Shown here: positions 1 to 6,456 of the stretch, one piece after another | Position numbering within the stretch: the stretch's first letter is position 1 | Layout: each line of letters begins with the position of its first letter | DNA from: Sphingobacterium thalpophilum | GTDB lineage: Bacteria > Bacteroidota > Bacteroidia > Flavobacteriales > Flavobacteriaceae | Direction of reading: 5' to 3' | Assembly: GCA_943325255.2 (NCBI GenBank) | Contig: CALPOS020000070.1 | Location: 1-9,509 of the forward strand | DNA: 9,509 nucleotides | Made by a program: the position numbers and the translations under genes | The notes under the pieces: generated by a model | What the model was told of the DNA's origin: nothing | Database searches by the model: none | What the model saw: only the letters and a program-made list of their open reading frames with translations

Positions 1-227
1 GTCGACAAGCCAAAGCGATTTGGATGGAAAAATTTGACAAAAGAAAAACACCGCAAGGAAAAGATTATTATTGGTTGACAGGCGAATTTATCAACGAAGA
101 TAAGGGCGAAGACACGGATGAATGGGCATTAGAACAAGGTTATGTCTCGGTGGTTCCCGTTCAGTTTGATATGACCGCGCATCATGCCATTCAACAATTG
201 AATACGTGGGATTTAAATGGAAAATAA
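1..227 (+). CDS. surE: SurE 5'/3'-nucleotidase, C-terminal part (5' end outside window)
   Basis: This is the last 74 codons of SurE, read in the frame whose first whole codon is at position 3. SurE is a metal-dependent cytoplasmic nucleoside monophosphate phosphatase (survival protein E). The visible part starts RQAKAIWMEKFDKRK and carries the family's C-terminal signatures: a DYYWLTGEF segment, then the VSVVPVQFDMTAHHAI segment that matches the usual VSVTPLQ(F/L)DLTA strand. The N-terminal metal-binding residues (the DDG motif region) lie upstream of the window. Full-length SurE is usually about 250 residues, so roughly 180 are missing. The ATG at position 24 is internal, because the family's conserved sequence continues upstream of it. 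The gene ends in TAA, and a 76-bp spacer separates it from the next gene. Identification is firm from the two motifs. Confidence 0.93.
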   Translation, partial: RQAKAIWMEKFDKRKTPQGKDYYWLTGEFINEDKGEDTDEWALEQGYVSVVPVQFDMTAHHAIQQLNTWDLNGK

Positions 228-303
228 TTGATAATTTATTCCGCTACGCTCCATACAGTTCGGCTTTGCCTCCGGTGATAACTGATAATTGATAAAATAA
301 ACT
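228..303. repeat. Small non-coding spacer element with 7-bp tandem repeat
   Basis: This spacer between surE and the 90-residue gene has a visible internal architecture. TGATAA recurs with 7-bp period at 276, 283 and 290, each copy followed by C, T or A in turn. A further copy (TGATAAT, 229-235) sits at the left edge, so AT-rich repeats bracket a GC-richer core (about 240-275). The core holds two short interrupted palindromes, GCTACGC at 243-249 and GGCTTTGCC at 262-270. Bracketed short elements like this can be dispersed intergenic repeats, but one copy cannot prove that. I see no clear promoter of the Bacteroidota TAnnTTTG type and no terminator-like T-run here, so the surE transcript may run through. 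Confidence 0.45.
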
Positions 304-576
304 ATGAAAACTAGAGATTTGATTGTTGGTGTATTACTATCGCTGGTGACCTGTGGTATCGGAAGTTTTGTTTTTATTGAACTTTTTACGGGAATGGATT
401 TTTACCGTGGTTTAGAATTTTATAAAGCCAATGGGTTATTGGGTAAAATAATAACTCTGGGAGCCATATTAAACCTTATTCTATTTTTTGTTTTGCTAAA
501 GAAACATAAAGACATCATGGCACGAGGCGTGATTTTGGGGTTGATTTTACTGACAATAATAACGCTTTTTGTTTAA
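304..576 (+). CDS. Small three-helix inner-membrane protein, function unknown
   Basis: I do not recognise this 90-residue protein. It is strongly hydrophobic, with probable membrane helices at about residues 6-30, 46-65 and 72-90. The first and second are separated by a short polar stretch (MDFYRGLEFYKANG). The second is followed by a basic LKKHKDIMARG turn, which by the positive-inside rule faces the cytoplasm. The protein ends inside the third helix. No catalytic motif is visible. The ATG start is the first in frame and sits after an A-rich leader. The stop codon lies two bases before the lpxB ATG, so the two are very likely co-transcribed and possibly translationally coupled. That suggests an envelope-related role, but this is inference from position only. 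Confidence 0.75.
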   Translation: MKTRDLIVGVLLSLVTCGIGSFVFIELFTGMDFYRGLEFYKANGLLGKIITLGAILNLILFFVLLKKHKDIMARGVILGLILLTIITLFV

Positions 577-578
577 AA

Positions 579-1694
579 ATGAAATACTACATTATTGCTG
601 GAGAAGCATCGGGAGATTTACACGGATCCAACTTGATGAAAGCACTTTTGGAAGAAGATCCAAAAGCAGAAATTCGTTTTTGGGGTGGCGACTTGATGCA
701 AAGTGTTGGCGGCACGCTCGTAAAACACTACCGAGAATTGGCTTTTATGGGATTTGTTGAAGTGCTATTTAATTTGAAAACCATCTTCAATAATATCAAG
801 TTTTGTAAAAAAGACATCGCAACCTTTCAGCCTGACGCCATCATTTTTATAGACTATCCTGGATTTAATATGCGAATTGCCAAATGGGCAAAAGAACAAG
901 GAATTCCAACTCATTATTACATTTCACCGCAAATCTGGGCTTGGAAAGAAAACCGAATTGCCGCAGTAAAGAGAGATTTTGACTATTTGTATGTCATATT
1001 ACCATTTGAAAAAGAATTCTATGAAGTGAAACATCACTTTCCAGTAACCTTTGTTGGTCACCCACTCATTGATGCGATTCACAATCAAACTGTAATTTCA
1101 CGCCAAGACTTTATCAGAGAAAACAAGTTAGAAGACAAGCCCATCATTGCTTTGTTGCCAGGCAGTCGCAAGCAAGAAATTAGCAAGATGCTTTCCGTAA
1201 TGTTAAGCGTGGTTGGTGACTTTGAGGATTATCAATTTGTAATTGCTGGAGCTCCAAGTCAAGATTATGCCTTCTATCTTCCTTTTTTGAAATCGAAGAA
1301 CGTACATTTTATCTCGAACAAAACCTACGAACTCCTGAGCCATGCAACAGCTGCTTTGGTTACGTCGGGAACAGCCACGTTGGAAACTGCGTTGTTTAAA
1401 GTTCCTGAAGTGGTTTGTTATAAAGGCAGTTGGGCGTCGTATCAGATTGCCAAACGCATCATTACTTTGAAATATATTTCTTTAGTGAATTTAATTATGG
1501 ATCAAGAAGTAGTCACTGAGTTAATTCAAGAAAAATGCAACCCAAAAAATATTCGAATAGAATTACAAAAAATCCTTGATCCCACGCACAGAAATGAGCT
1601 TATCGCCAATTATTCATCATTAGAAGAAAAATTAGGTGGCGTCGGTGCCAGTAAGAAAACTGCGCAACTTATTGTACGAAGCCTCTCGAAATAG
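579..1694 (+). CDS. lpxB: Lipid-A-disaccharide synthase (LpxB, GT19 family)
   Basis: LpxB transfers 2,3-diacylglucosamine from its UDP carrier to lipid X, forming the beta-1,6 disaccharide of lipid A on the cytoplasmic face of the inner membrane. The 371-residue length is normal. Family signatures occur in order: GEASGDLHG (8-16), FMGFVEVL (56-63), IDYPGFN (91-97), SPQIWAW (116-122), FVGHPLID (158-165), LPGSRKQEI (193-201), TSGTATLETAL (262-272) and NLI...VTELIQ (304-316). Asp92 and Arg197 appear to correspond to the essential Asp98 and Arg201 of the E. coli enzyme. The ATG gives the expected KYYIIAGEASGD beginning. It lies two bases after the preceding stop codon, and the gene sits in a tightly packed rightward operon. 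Loss would be expected to block lipid A synthesis, so the gene is probably essential. Nothing abnormal is seen. Confidence 0.97.
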   Translation: MKYYIIAGEASGDLHGSNLMKALLEEDPKAEIRFWGGDLMQSVGGTLVKHYRELAFMGFVEVLFNLKTIFNNIKFCKKDIATFQPDAIIFIDYPGFNMRIAKWAKEQGIPTHYYISPQIWAWKENRIAAVKRDFDYLYVILPFEKEFYEVKHHFPVTFVGHPLIDAIHNQTVISRQDFIRENKLEDKPIIALLPGSRKQEISKMLSVMLSVVGDFEDYQFVIAGAPSQDYAFYLPFLKSKNVHFISNKTYELLSHATAALVTSGTATLETALFKVPEVVCYKGSWASYQIAKRIITLKYISLVNLIMDQEVVTELIQEKCNPKNIRIELQKILDPTHRNELIANYSSLEEKLGGVGASKKTAQLIVRSLSK

Positions 1695-1728
1695 TGTTAT
1701 CAATAATTATCCATTTAAAAGAAATCCT

Positions 1729-2358
1729 TTGAAATCAATTTTATCTGCTCTCATCATTCTTGTGCTCTTGGTCAGCTGTAAACCAACTTCTAGTATAATT
1801 ACCTCCAAATCCGAAGCGATGAAACGAGGTATATACCGCTTCCCTGAAAATAAAAAAATAGCGGAAAAAGCGCGAGCACAACAAAGTAAAAAAGAGCCTA
1901 AGAAAGCAGTCGTTGGGAATCGAATCAACGATAAGAACGACGATGATTATGTGATCAGTGTAGATGATTCAAGTTATATGGTTAAGCAGTTGATTAATAC
2001 TGCTTCAGAAAACTTGGGGACCAAATACAAAGCTGGTGGCACAACTAGTGATGGCTTTGACTGCTCGGGTTTGATGTATAGCACATTTAAAAAATTTGAT
2101 ATTACCTTGCCGCGTTCCTCTATAGATATGGCGAAAATTGGTAGAATCTTAGATGAAGATGACATCCGAAAAGGCGATCTGATTTTCTTCAGAACCAACG
2201 GGAAAAGCGTGATCAATCACGTTGGAATGGTCACTGAAGTCACAGACGACGAAATAAAATTCATCCATTCTTCTACTCAAAAAGGAGTTATTGTATCTTC
2301 AACCAAAGAAACGTACTACGGAAAGAACTTTGCGCAAGCCAACCGAATTTTAGAGTAA
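1729..2358 (+). CDS. NlpC/P60 (C40) peptidoglycan hydrolase, lipoprotein
   Basis: This is a probable cell-wall endopeptidase anchored by lipid in the envelope. From the TTG at 1729 the product is 209 residues. It starts with a type II signal peptide: a short basic start (MKS), a hydrophobic run to about residue 13, and the lipobox LVSC with the acylated Cys17. A charged linker (about 18-80) leads into a C-terminal NlpC/P60 domain. Catalytic Cys112 lies in GFDCSGL, His164 in INHVGMV, and the third polar residue is probably His180 in FIHSS. NlpC/P60 enzymes typically cut the D-Glu to diamino acid bond of stem peptides. No ATG is available. The frame stays open back to a GTG at 1636 inside lpxB, but that would put 31 residues before the signal peptide, so TTG is preferred. 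No acidic run follows the Cys, so a surface-export signal is not evident and a periplasm-facing location is inferred. Confidence 0.88.
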   Translation: MKSILSALIILVLLVSCKPTSSIITSKSEAMKRGIYRFPENKKIAEKARAQQSKKEPKKAVVGNRINDKNDDDYVISVDDSSYMVKQLINTASENLGTKYKAGGTTSDGFDCSGLMYSTFKKFDITLPRSSIDMAKIGRILDEDDIRKGDLIFFRTNGKSVINHVGMVTEVTDDEIKFIHSSTQKGVIVSSTKETYYGKNFAQANRILE

Positions 2359-2398
2359 TTTATTTGGCTTATTCATTAGAATTGAATACTTTAGGGGC

Positions 2399-4426
2399 GT
2401 GAACGCCATTCAATTTCCTTTAAGCCGAATAACAGTTGCCTTTATTTTTGGAATCTTAGTTGCATCCTTTAGCAATGTTGATTTTATTTGGGCTACACTT
2501 CTTATTGCTTTTTCCTTTGTCACTTTTTGCATCGCCTACTTTTGGTCTCAGAAGCAATTGATCCAAAACAACGTTTTCGGTTTAACTACTTATTTCTTTT
2601 CTTTTTGTCTTGGAATGTATTCATTGACAACGCATTCCGGCTCGAATCAAAAAGACAGTTACCTCAATCAAATTCAGTCTACTGAAATCCCACATCAAGC
2701 AGAGATTATTCTCCGGGAAAAACTGAAAAGCACTTTGTACTATGAACGATATATTGGACTTGTTAGTAAGATTGACCAGTCCAATTGCTCTGGCAAAATC
2801 ATTCTCAATATCAAAAAAGACAGTCGAAAAAACAACTTTCGAATTGGTACTACACTTCACGTATTTTCTATAATTATTCCGCATAAACGGCCTTTAAATC
2901 CGAACCAATTTGACTTTGGAAAGTATTTGACCACAAAGTCAATTTTAGCTCAAACTTACATCGGAAATTCAGAATATAAGGTTCAGTCGATTCTAAAAAA
3001 AGATCTTTTCTACTACTCCGATGCAGTTAGATCCAAAATACTTTTGGGCTTACAAAAAGTCCATTTTAGTTCCGTTGAATTAAGTGTTCTTACCGCGTTA
3101 ATTTTGGGGCAGCAACAAGAAATTTCTCAAGACATTATTGTAGATTATCAAAAGGCTGGAGCCATTCATATCCTTTCTGTTTCGGGCTTGCATGTTGGTT
3201 TTATTGTGCTATTTATGGGATTCATTTTGAAACATCTTCCCAAAGTAAAATGGATCAACTACTTAAAATTAGCTTTCATCTTACTTGTATTGTGGGGATT
3301 TGCCTTTATTGCTGGCCTTTCTCCTTCGGTTATTCGATCGGTTACTATGTTTTCATTTGTTGCCATTGGATTGCATTTGAAACGAAAAACAAACATGTTC
3401 CATACTTTATTGGTTTCGCTTTTGTTGATTTTACTTTTTGAGCCGTCATTCCTTTTTGATGTCGGATTTCAGCTAAGTTACTTGGCGCTATTCTTCATCC
3501 TATGGCTTCAGCCATTACTAAGCTCGATTTGGGAGCCTAAACACAAAATCACGAAGTATTTTTGGGACATTCTCACCGTGTCCTTTGCCGCTCAATTGGG
3601 AACTGTACCGATTAGCATTTACTATTTTCATCAATTCCCCGGATTATTTTTTGTGACTAACTTAATCATTATTCCGTTTTTGAGTGTAATTATGGCTTTA
3701 GGATTATTGCTTATGATATTAATATTGTTTGATCTGGCGCCGCTATTTCTTGCCCAAATTGTCGAAAAATCAATTGCATTCCTAAACAATATCATTCACA
3801 AAATAGCTTCGTTTGACCAAATGGTTTTGACCGATATTCCGTTCAATGTAATGATGGTTTTGAGTTGCTATCTTCTACTAATTACTGCGGTTATGTACTT
3901 TAAAAGGCCAAGCTATTGGCGAATTGTCTTCTTTAGTATTGGAGTCATTCTAATACAATCCAGTTTCTTCTATACGCGCTGGGCCACCGAAAACAAAAAC
4001 GAACTCATTGTGTTTAATATTAAGAAGTCAAGTTTGATCGCGGAAAGAAATGGCGAAAAAGTAACGCTATTTAAGGGCTCTGAAACTGAAAAACACAATC
4101 CAATTAAGCCTTACTTAACCGCAAATTTTTTAAAAGTTGCGAAAGAAAATCCAGTTCCAAACTTGCTGTATGTTTTAAACAAGAAAATTGTAATTATTGA
4201 CAGCACTGGTGCCTACCCAAAAAACGTGCGCCCAGACCTACTCATAATGAGGCAATCACCAAGAATCAACTTAAATCGGGTTTTTCAAACTTGCAGACCC
4301 AAACTTGTAATTGCCGATGGCAGTAACTTTAAATCCTATTCGGCACTTTGGCAATCAACATGCATAAAAGAAAAAATCCCCTTTCATAACACTTATGAAA
4401 AGGGATTCTATAAATTGGAAAAATAA
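2399..4426 (+). CDS. comEC: ComEC/Rec2-family DNA-uptake channel with degenerate C-terminal domain
   Basis: ComEC forms the inner-membrane channel that passes single-stranded DNA into the cytoplasm during natural transformation. The 675-residue product has N-terminal helices (about 8-75), a periplasmic DUF4131/OB-like region (about 90-200) ending in the typical NPNQFDFGKYL motif (167-177), and the Competence domain (about 225-500). That domain shows HILSVSGLHVG (257-267), SPSVIRS (308-314), FDVGFQLSYLA (353-363) and the AQLGTVPISIYYF to NLIIIPF region. Residues about 530-675 resemble the outer strands of the ComEC metallo-beta-lactamase domain but lack any HxHxDH metal site, so nuclease activity is unlikely. 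The start is GTG, because the next in-frame ATG is about 70 codons in, past the first helix. A 40-bp spacer separates it from the lipoprotein gene. Its stop lies one base from the convergent thioredoxin-fold gene. Confidence 0.92.
   Translation: MNAIQFPLSRITVAFIFGILVASFSNVDFIWATLLIAFSFVTFCIAYFWSQKQLIQNNVFGLTTYFFSFCLGMYSLTTHSGSNQKDSYLNQIQSTEIPHQAEIILREKLKSTLYYERYIGLVSKIDQSNCSGKIILNIKKDSRKNNFRIGTTLHVFSIIIPHKRPLNPNQFDFGKYLTTKSILAQTYIGNSEYKVQSILKKDLFYYSDAVRSKILLGLQKVHFSSVELSVLTALILGQQQEISQDIIVDYQKAGAIHILSVSGLHVGFIVLFMGFILKHLPKVKWINYLKLAFILLVLWGFAFIAGLSPSVIRSVTMFSFVAIGLHLKRKTNMFHTLLVSLLLILLFEPSFLFDVGFQLSYLALFFILWLQPLLSSIWEPKHKITKYFWDILTVSFAAQLGTVPISIYYFHQFPGLFFVTNLIIIPFLSVIMALGLLLMILILFDLAPLFLAQIVEKSIAFLNNIIHKIASFDQMVLTDIPFNVMMVLSCYLLLITAVMYFKRPSYWRIVFFSIGVILIQSSFFYTRWATENKNELIVFNIKKSSLIAERNGEKVTLFKGSETEKHNPIKPYLTANFLKVAKENPVPNLLYVLNKKIVIIDSTGAYPKNVRPDLLIMRQSPRINLNRVFQTCRPKLVIADGSNFKSYSALWQSTCIKEKIPFHNTYEKGFYKLEK
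4366..4407 (-). terminator. Intrinsic terminator of the leftward unit, inside comEC coding sequence
   Basis: The arms 4375-4389 (AATCCCCTTTCATAA) and 4393-4407 (TTATGAAAAGGGATT) pair over 14 of 15 positions, with a single A/C mismatch and a three-base loop. Read leftward, the stem is followed at once by TTTTTTCTTTT (complement of 4366-4376), the usual U-tract of a Rho-independent terminator. It begins about 20 bases after the stop codon of the thioredoxin-fold gene, the right place to end that transcript. On the plus strand the hairpin is followed by a mixed sequence without a T-run, so it looks one-directional. It overlaps codons about 656-670 of comEC. The call rests on sequence inspection only. 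Confidence 0.72.
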
Positions 4427-4427
4427 A

Positions 4428-4889
4428 TTATTTTTTCTTTAATATTTGATTGGCAGTTTCTAGCCATTTCTCTGGACCACCAGCAACATAACCTGTACTT
4501 CCTAATTTCTCCAAATTCGTCTTACCATCTTTCTTAGACGGATTTGCCAACCAAATTGTTGGGTAACCACGAACTTCGAACATTTGTTGCAATTCCATGT
4601 TTTGCTTTTGAATTTCTGGTAATTGAGGTGTTCTTCGTGGATAATCTAGTTCTAATAAAACCACATTTTCTTTAGCCCAAGCTGCAAATTCTGGCTTCTT
4701 TAAAACCTCGTTTTGCAAACGTATGCACCAACCGCACCAGTCACTTCCCGTAAAAAACATCAATAGGGGTTTTTTAGTTTTTATTGCAATTTGTGAAGCT
4801 TGCTCCATGTTGGTTTCCCACTTTAATTCTTGAGCTTCCACCGTTGTTGCGCCCAAAATCAGTAGGGCTACAATTAGTATCTTTTTCAT
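4428..4889 (-). CDS. Exported thioredoxin-fold protein, CGWC active site
   Basis: This is a 153-residue thiol-disulfide protein expected in the periplasm. An N-terminal signal peptide (MKK, then a hydrophobic stretch to about residue 14) has a likely cleavage after VEA at residue 19. The thioredoxin-like domain follows, with the strand PLLMFFTGSD leading to WCGWC (Trp51, Cys52, Cys55) and the cis-proline loop GYPT (Pro110) opposite. The CGWC pair and the pattern FTGSDWCGWC resemble the Thioredoxin_7 type, single-domain proteins found widely in Bacteroidota. Whether it reduces, oxidises or isomerises disulfides cannot be read from sequence. It is last in the leftward run, 59 bp after a peptide transporter gene, and probably shares its transcript since I see no clear terminator between them. 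A link with peptide transport is only positional. A strong hairpin just downstream is its likely terminator. Confidence 0.88.
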   Translation of the reverse strand: MKKILIVALLILGATTVEAQELKWETNMEQASQIAIKTKKPLLMFFTGSDWCGWCIRLQNEVLKKPEFAAWAKENVVLLELDYPRRTPQLPEIQKQNMELQQMFEVRGYPTIWLANPSKKDGKTNLEKLGSTGYVAGGPEKWLETANQILKKK

Positions 4890-4948
4890 ATTATATTTTT
4901 TTTAAAAGGTTTGCTGTGTTGACAAAAACAATGCCGAAAGTACTAAAT

Positions 4949-6448
4949 TTATTTTACTTCTTGCATCAATTTTTTTATTAATGGCGTGAAGATTATCAAA
5001 ACTACACCTGAGATTAACGCATAAACCGCCAATTGATAATAGCCGTCGGTATACCCTTGAAGTTTCGTAACCAAAGACGCATTCTCATCTGGAGACGACA
5101 TTCCCGCTCCTAACAATCCTGCAGCATATTGACCATAAGCACTGGCCAAAAACCACATTCCCATCATCATACCTGATAATCTTTTGGGAGACAATTTGGT
5201 CATGATTGATAATCCGATTGGCGACAAACACAATTCTCCAAAAGTGATTACTAAATAGGCTAAAGTAAAAATATTCAAAGAGGTCAAGCCTTTAGCATCT
5301 GCAAAAAACTTAGTGTAATAAAAAACATAGAAAGCGGCCGCTAGAAACAAAAATCCTAGTCCAAATTTAACGACTGTATTAGGCTCAATTTTTCTCTTAG
5401 CCATCGCCAACCAAAGCAACCCTAGAATTGGACTAAAAACAATTACAAACAAGGAGTTTGAAGTGTTATTTACAATATTAGGATTGATTTCAAAAAACAA
5501 TAAATTAGGATGTAAATTATTTTGAGCAAACAATGCCAAAGAACCGCCACTTTGTTCGAAAAACGCCCAAAAAATAATGGAGAATATGATAAATATAAAT
5601 GCAGCAATCAACTTTTTCTGCGCTTTCAATTCCTTTTCCTTATAAGTTTCAAATAAGAAATAGAATATCGCCAATGGTCCAATGGTGTACATAAAATAAT
5701 CGGTGTAATCCGTATTCTTGATCATCATGAAAATGAGTGGAATACTAATGATTGAACCAATATACACGGCAATTTCCTTTGTAGTTCTTTTTGATTTAGG
5801 CAATTCCAATAACGGAGAATCACCAATTGGACCCAGAGATTTCTTTGTCATCATAAAAGTGATCAATCCTATTAGCATCACCACCGCCGCTGACAAAAAG
5901 GAATAACTCCAACCGTAATCTTTACTCGTTCCAAAATAGACACAAACCGCGCCGCCCAATAAAGCGCCGATGTTGATTCCAGAATAAAACAAACCAAAAC
6001 CTGCATCTCTCCTACTGTCACCTTCTTTGTATAATTCTCCAACCATCGATGAAATATTCGGCTTAAAGAAACCTGTTCCTATAATCGACAAAGTAATTCC
6101 CAAATAAAACATTTCTTGTGGAGAAAAAGCAATCAATAAATTTCCTGCAATCATGACTATTCCGCCGAATACAAGTGACTTTTTGAAGCCCAAAATCTTA
6201 TCCGCGAAAATTCCCCCAATAAAGGTAAAGGCGTAAACAAATGCTTGGATGGCGCCGTATTTTAGATTGGCTTCTTTATCAGATAAAGACAAACCCAACA
6301 CTTGATCCGCCATAAAAATGGTTAAAACACCACGCATTCCATAGAAACAAAAACGTTCCCACATTTCTACTAAGAACAAATACCAAAGCTGTTTTGGGTA
6401 CTTTCCTTCGAAATTCTGAATCTGATCTAATGTTAAGTTTTGCTCCAT
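4949..6448 (-). CDS. POT/PTR2 proton-coupled peptide transporter, canonical form
   Basis: This 499-residue major facilitator protein (TC 2.A.17) should import di- and tripeptides with protons across the inner membrane. The fold is the bacterial POT type: twelve core helices plus two extra in the middle. Key residues are present. ExxERF in TM1 is Glu28, Glu31, Arg32, Phe33, followed by C-F-Y-G, so the usual first Tyr is Phe35. The TM1 Arg39 follows in YGMRG. TM4 Lys129 lies in FFKPNISS, the PTR2 signature FYSGINIG is at 154-161, TM7 Glu298 is in FFEQSGGS, and TM10 Glu405 is in FGELCLSP. The TM7-TM8 loop is short (about 22 residues). The ATG follows an A-rich leader, 8 bp after the previous transporter's stop, so the genes are surely co-transcribed. 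Of the two complete paralogues this one is closest to characterised proton-coupled transporters. Substrate preference is unknown. Confidence 0.95.
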   Translation of the reverse strand: MEQNLTLDQIQNFEGKYPKQLWYLFLVEMWERFCFYGMRGVLTIFMADQVLGLSLSDKEANLKYGAIQAFVYAFTFIGGIFADKILGFKKSLVFGGIVMIAGNLLIAFSPQEMFYLGITLSIIGTGFFKPNISSMVGELYKEGDSRRDAGFGLFYSGINIGALLGGAVCVYFGTSKDYGWSYSFLSAAVVMLIGLITFMMTKKSLGPIGDSPLLELPKSKRTTKEIAVYIGSIISIPLIFMMIKNTDYTDYFMYTIGPLAIFYFLFETYKEKELKAQKKLIAAFIFIIFSIIFWAFFEQSGGSLALFAQNNLHPNLLFFEINPNIVNNTSNSLFVIVFSPILGLLWLAMAKRKIEPNTVVKFGLGFLFLAAAFYVFYYTKFFADAKGLTSLNIFTLAYLVITFGELCLSPIGLSIMTKLSPKRLSGMMMGMWFLASAYGQYAAGLLGAGMSSPDENASLVTKLQGYTDGYYQLAVYALISGVVLIIFTPLIKKLMQEVK

Positions 6449-6456
6449 TTTTAGTT

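Noticed and set aside
1..6. GTCGAC (SalI site) at the very first bases as a possible cloning junction
   Set aside because: The surE reading frame and family sequence run through it without a break (RQAKAIW), so it appears to be natural sequence.
2363..2394. TTTG at 2363 and TACTTTAG at 2387, spaced 20 bases, resembling a Bacteroidota promoter before comEC
   Set aside because: It has one mismatch to TAnnTTTG, and transcription would begin at or just past the GTG start at 2399, leaving no leader. Chance matches are frequent in sequence this AT-rich.
2621..2884. 87-residue minus-strand open frame inside comEC
   Set aside because: It overlaps the periplasmic region of comEC, whose plus-strand reading has clear family motifs. 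No independent support exists.
4419..4436. AT palindrome over the comEC and thioredoxin-fold stop codons as a two-way terminator
   Set aside because: The arms AAAAATAA and TTATTTTT are separated by one base and contain only A-T pairs, so the hairpin would be weak. The nearby GC-containing hairpin is a better candidate for the minus strand.
4919..4924. TTGACA on the plus strand as a sigma-70 -35 box
   Set aside because: No matching -10 at proper spacing is seen, the strand faces no gene there, and Bacteroidota use different promoter elements.
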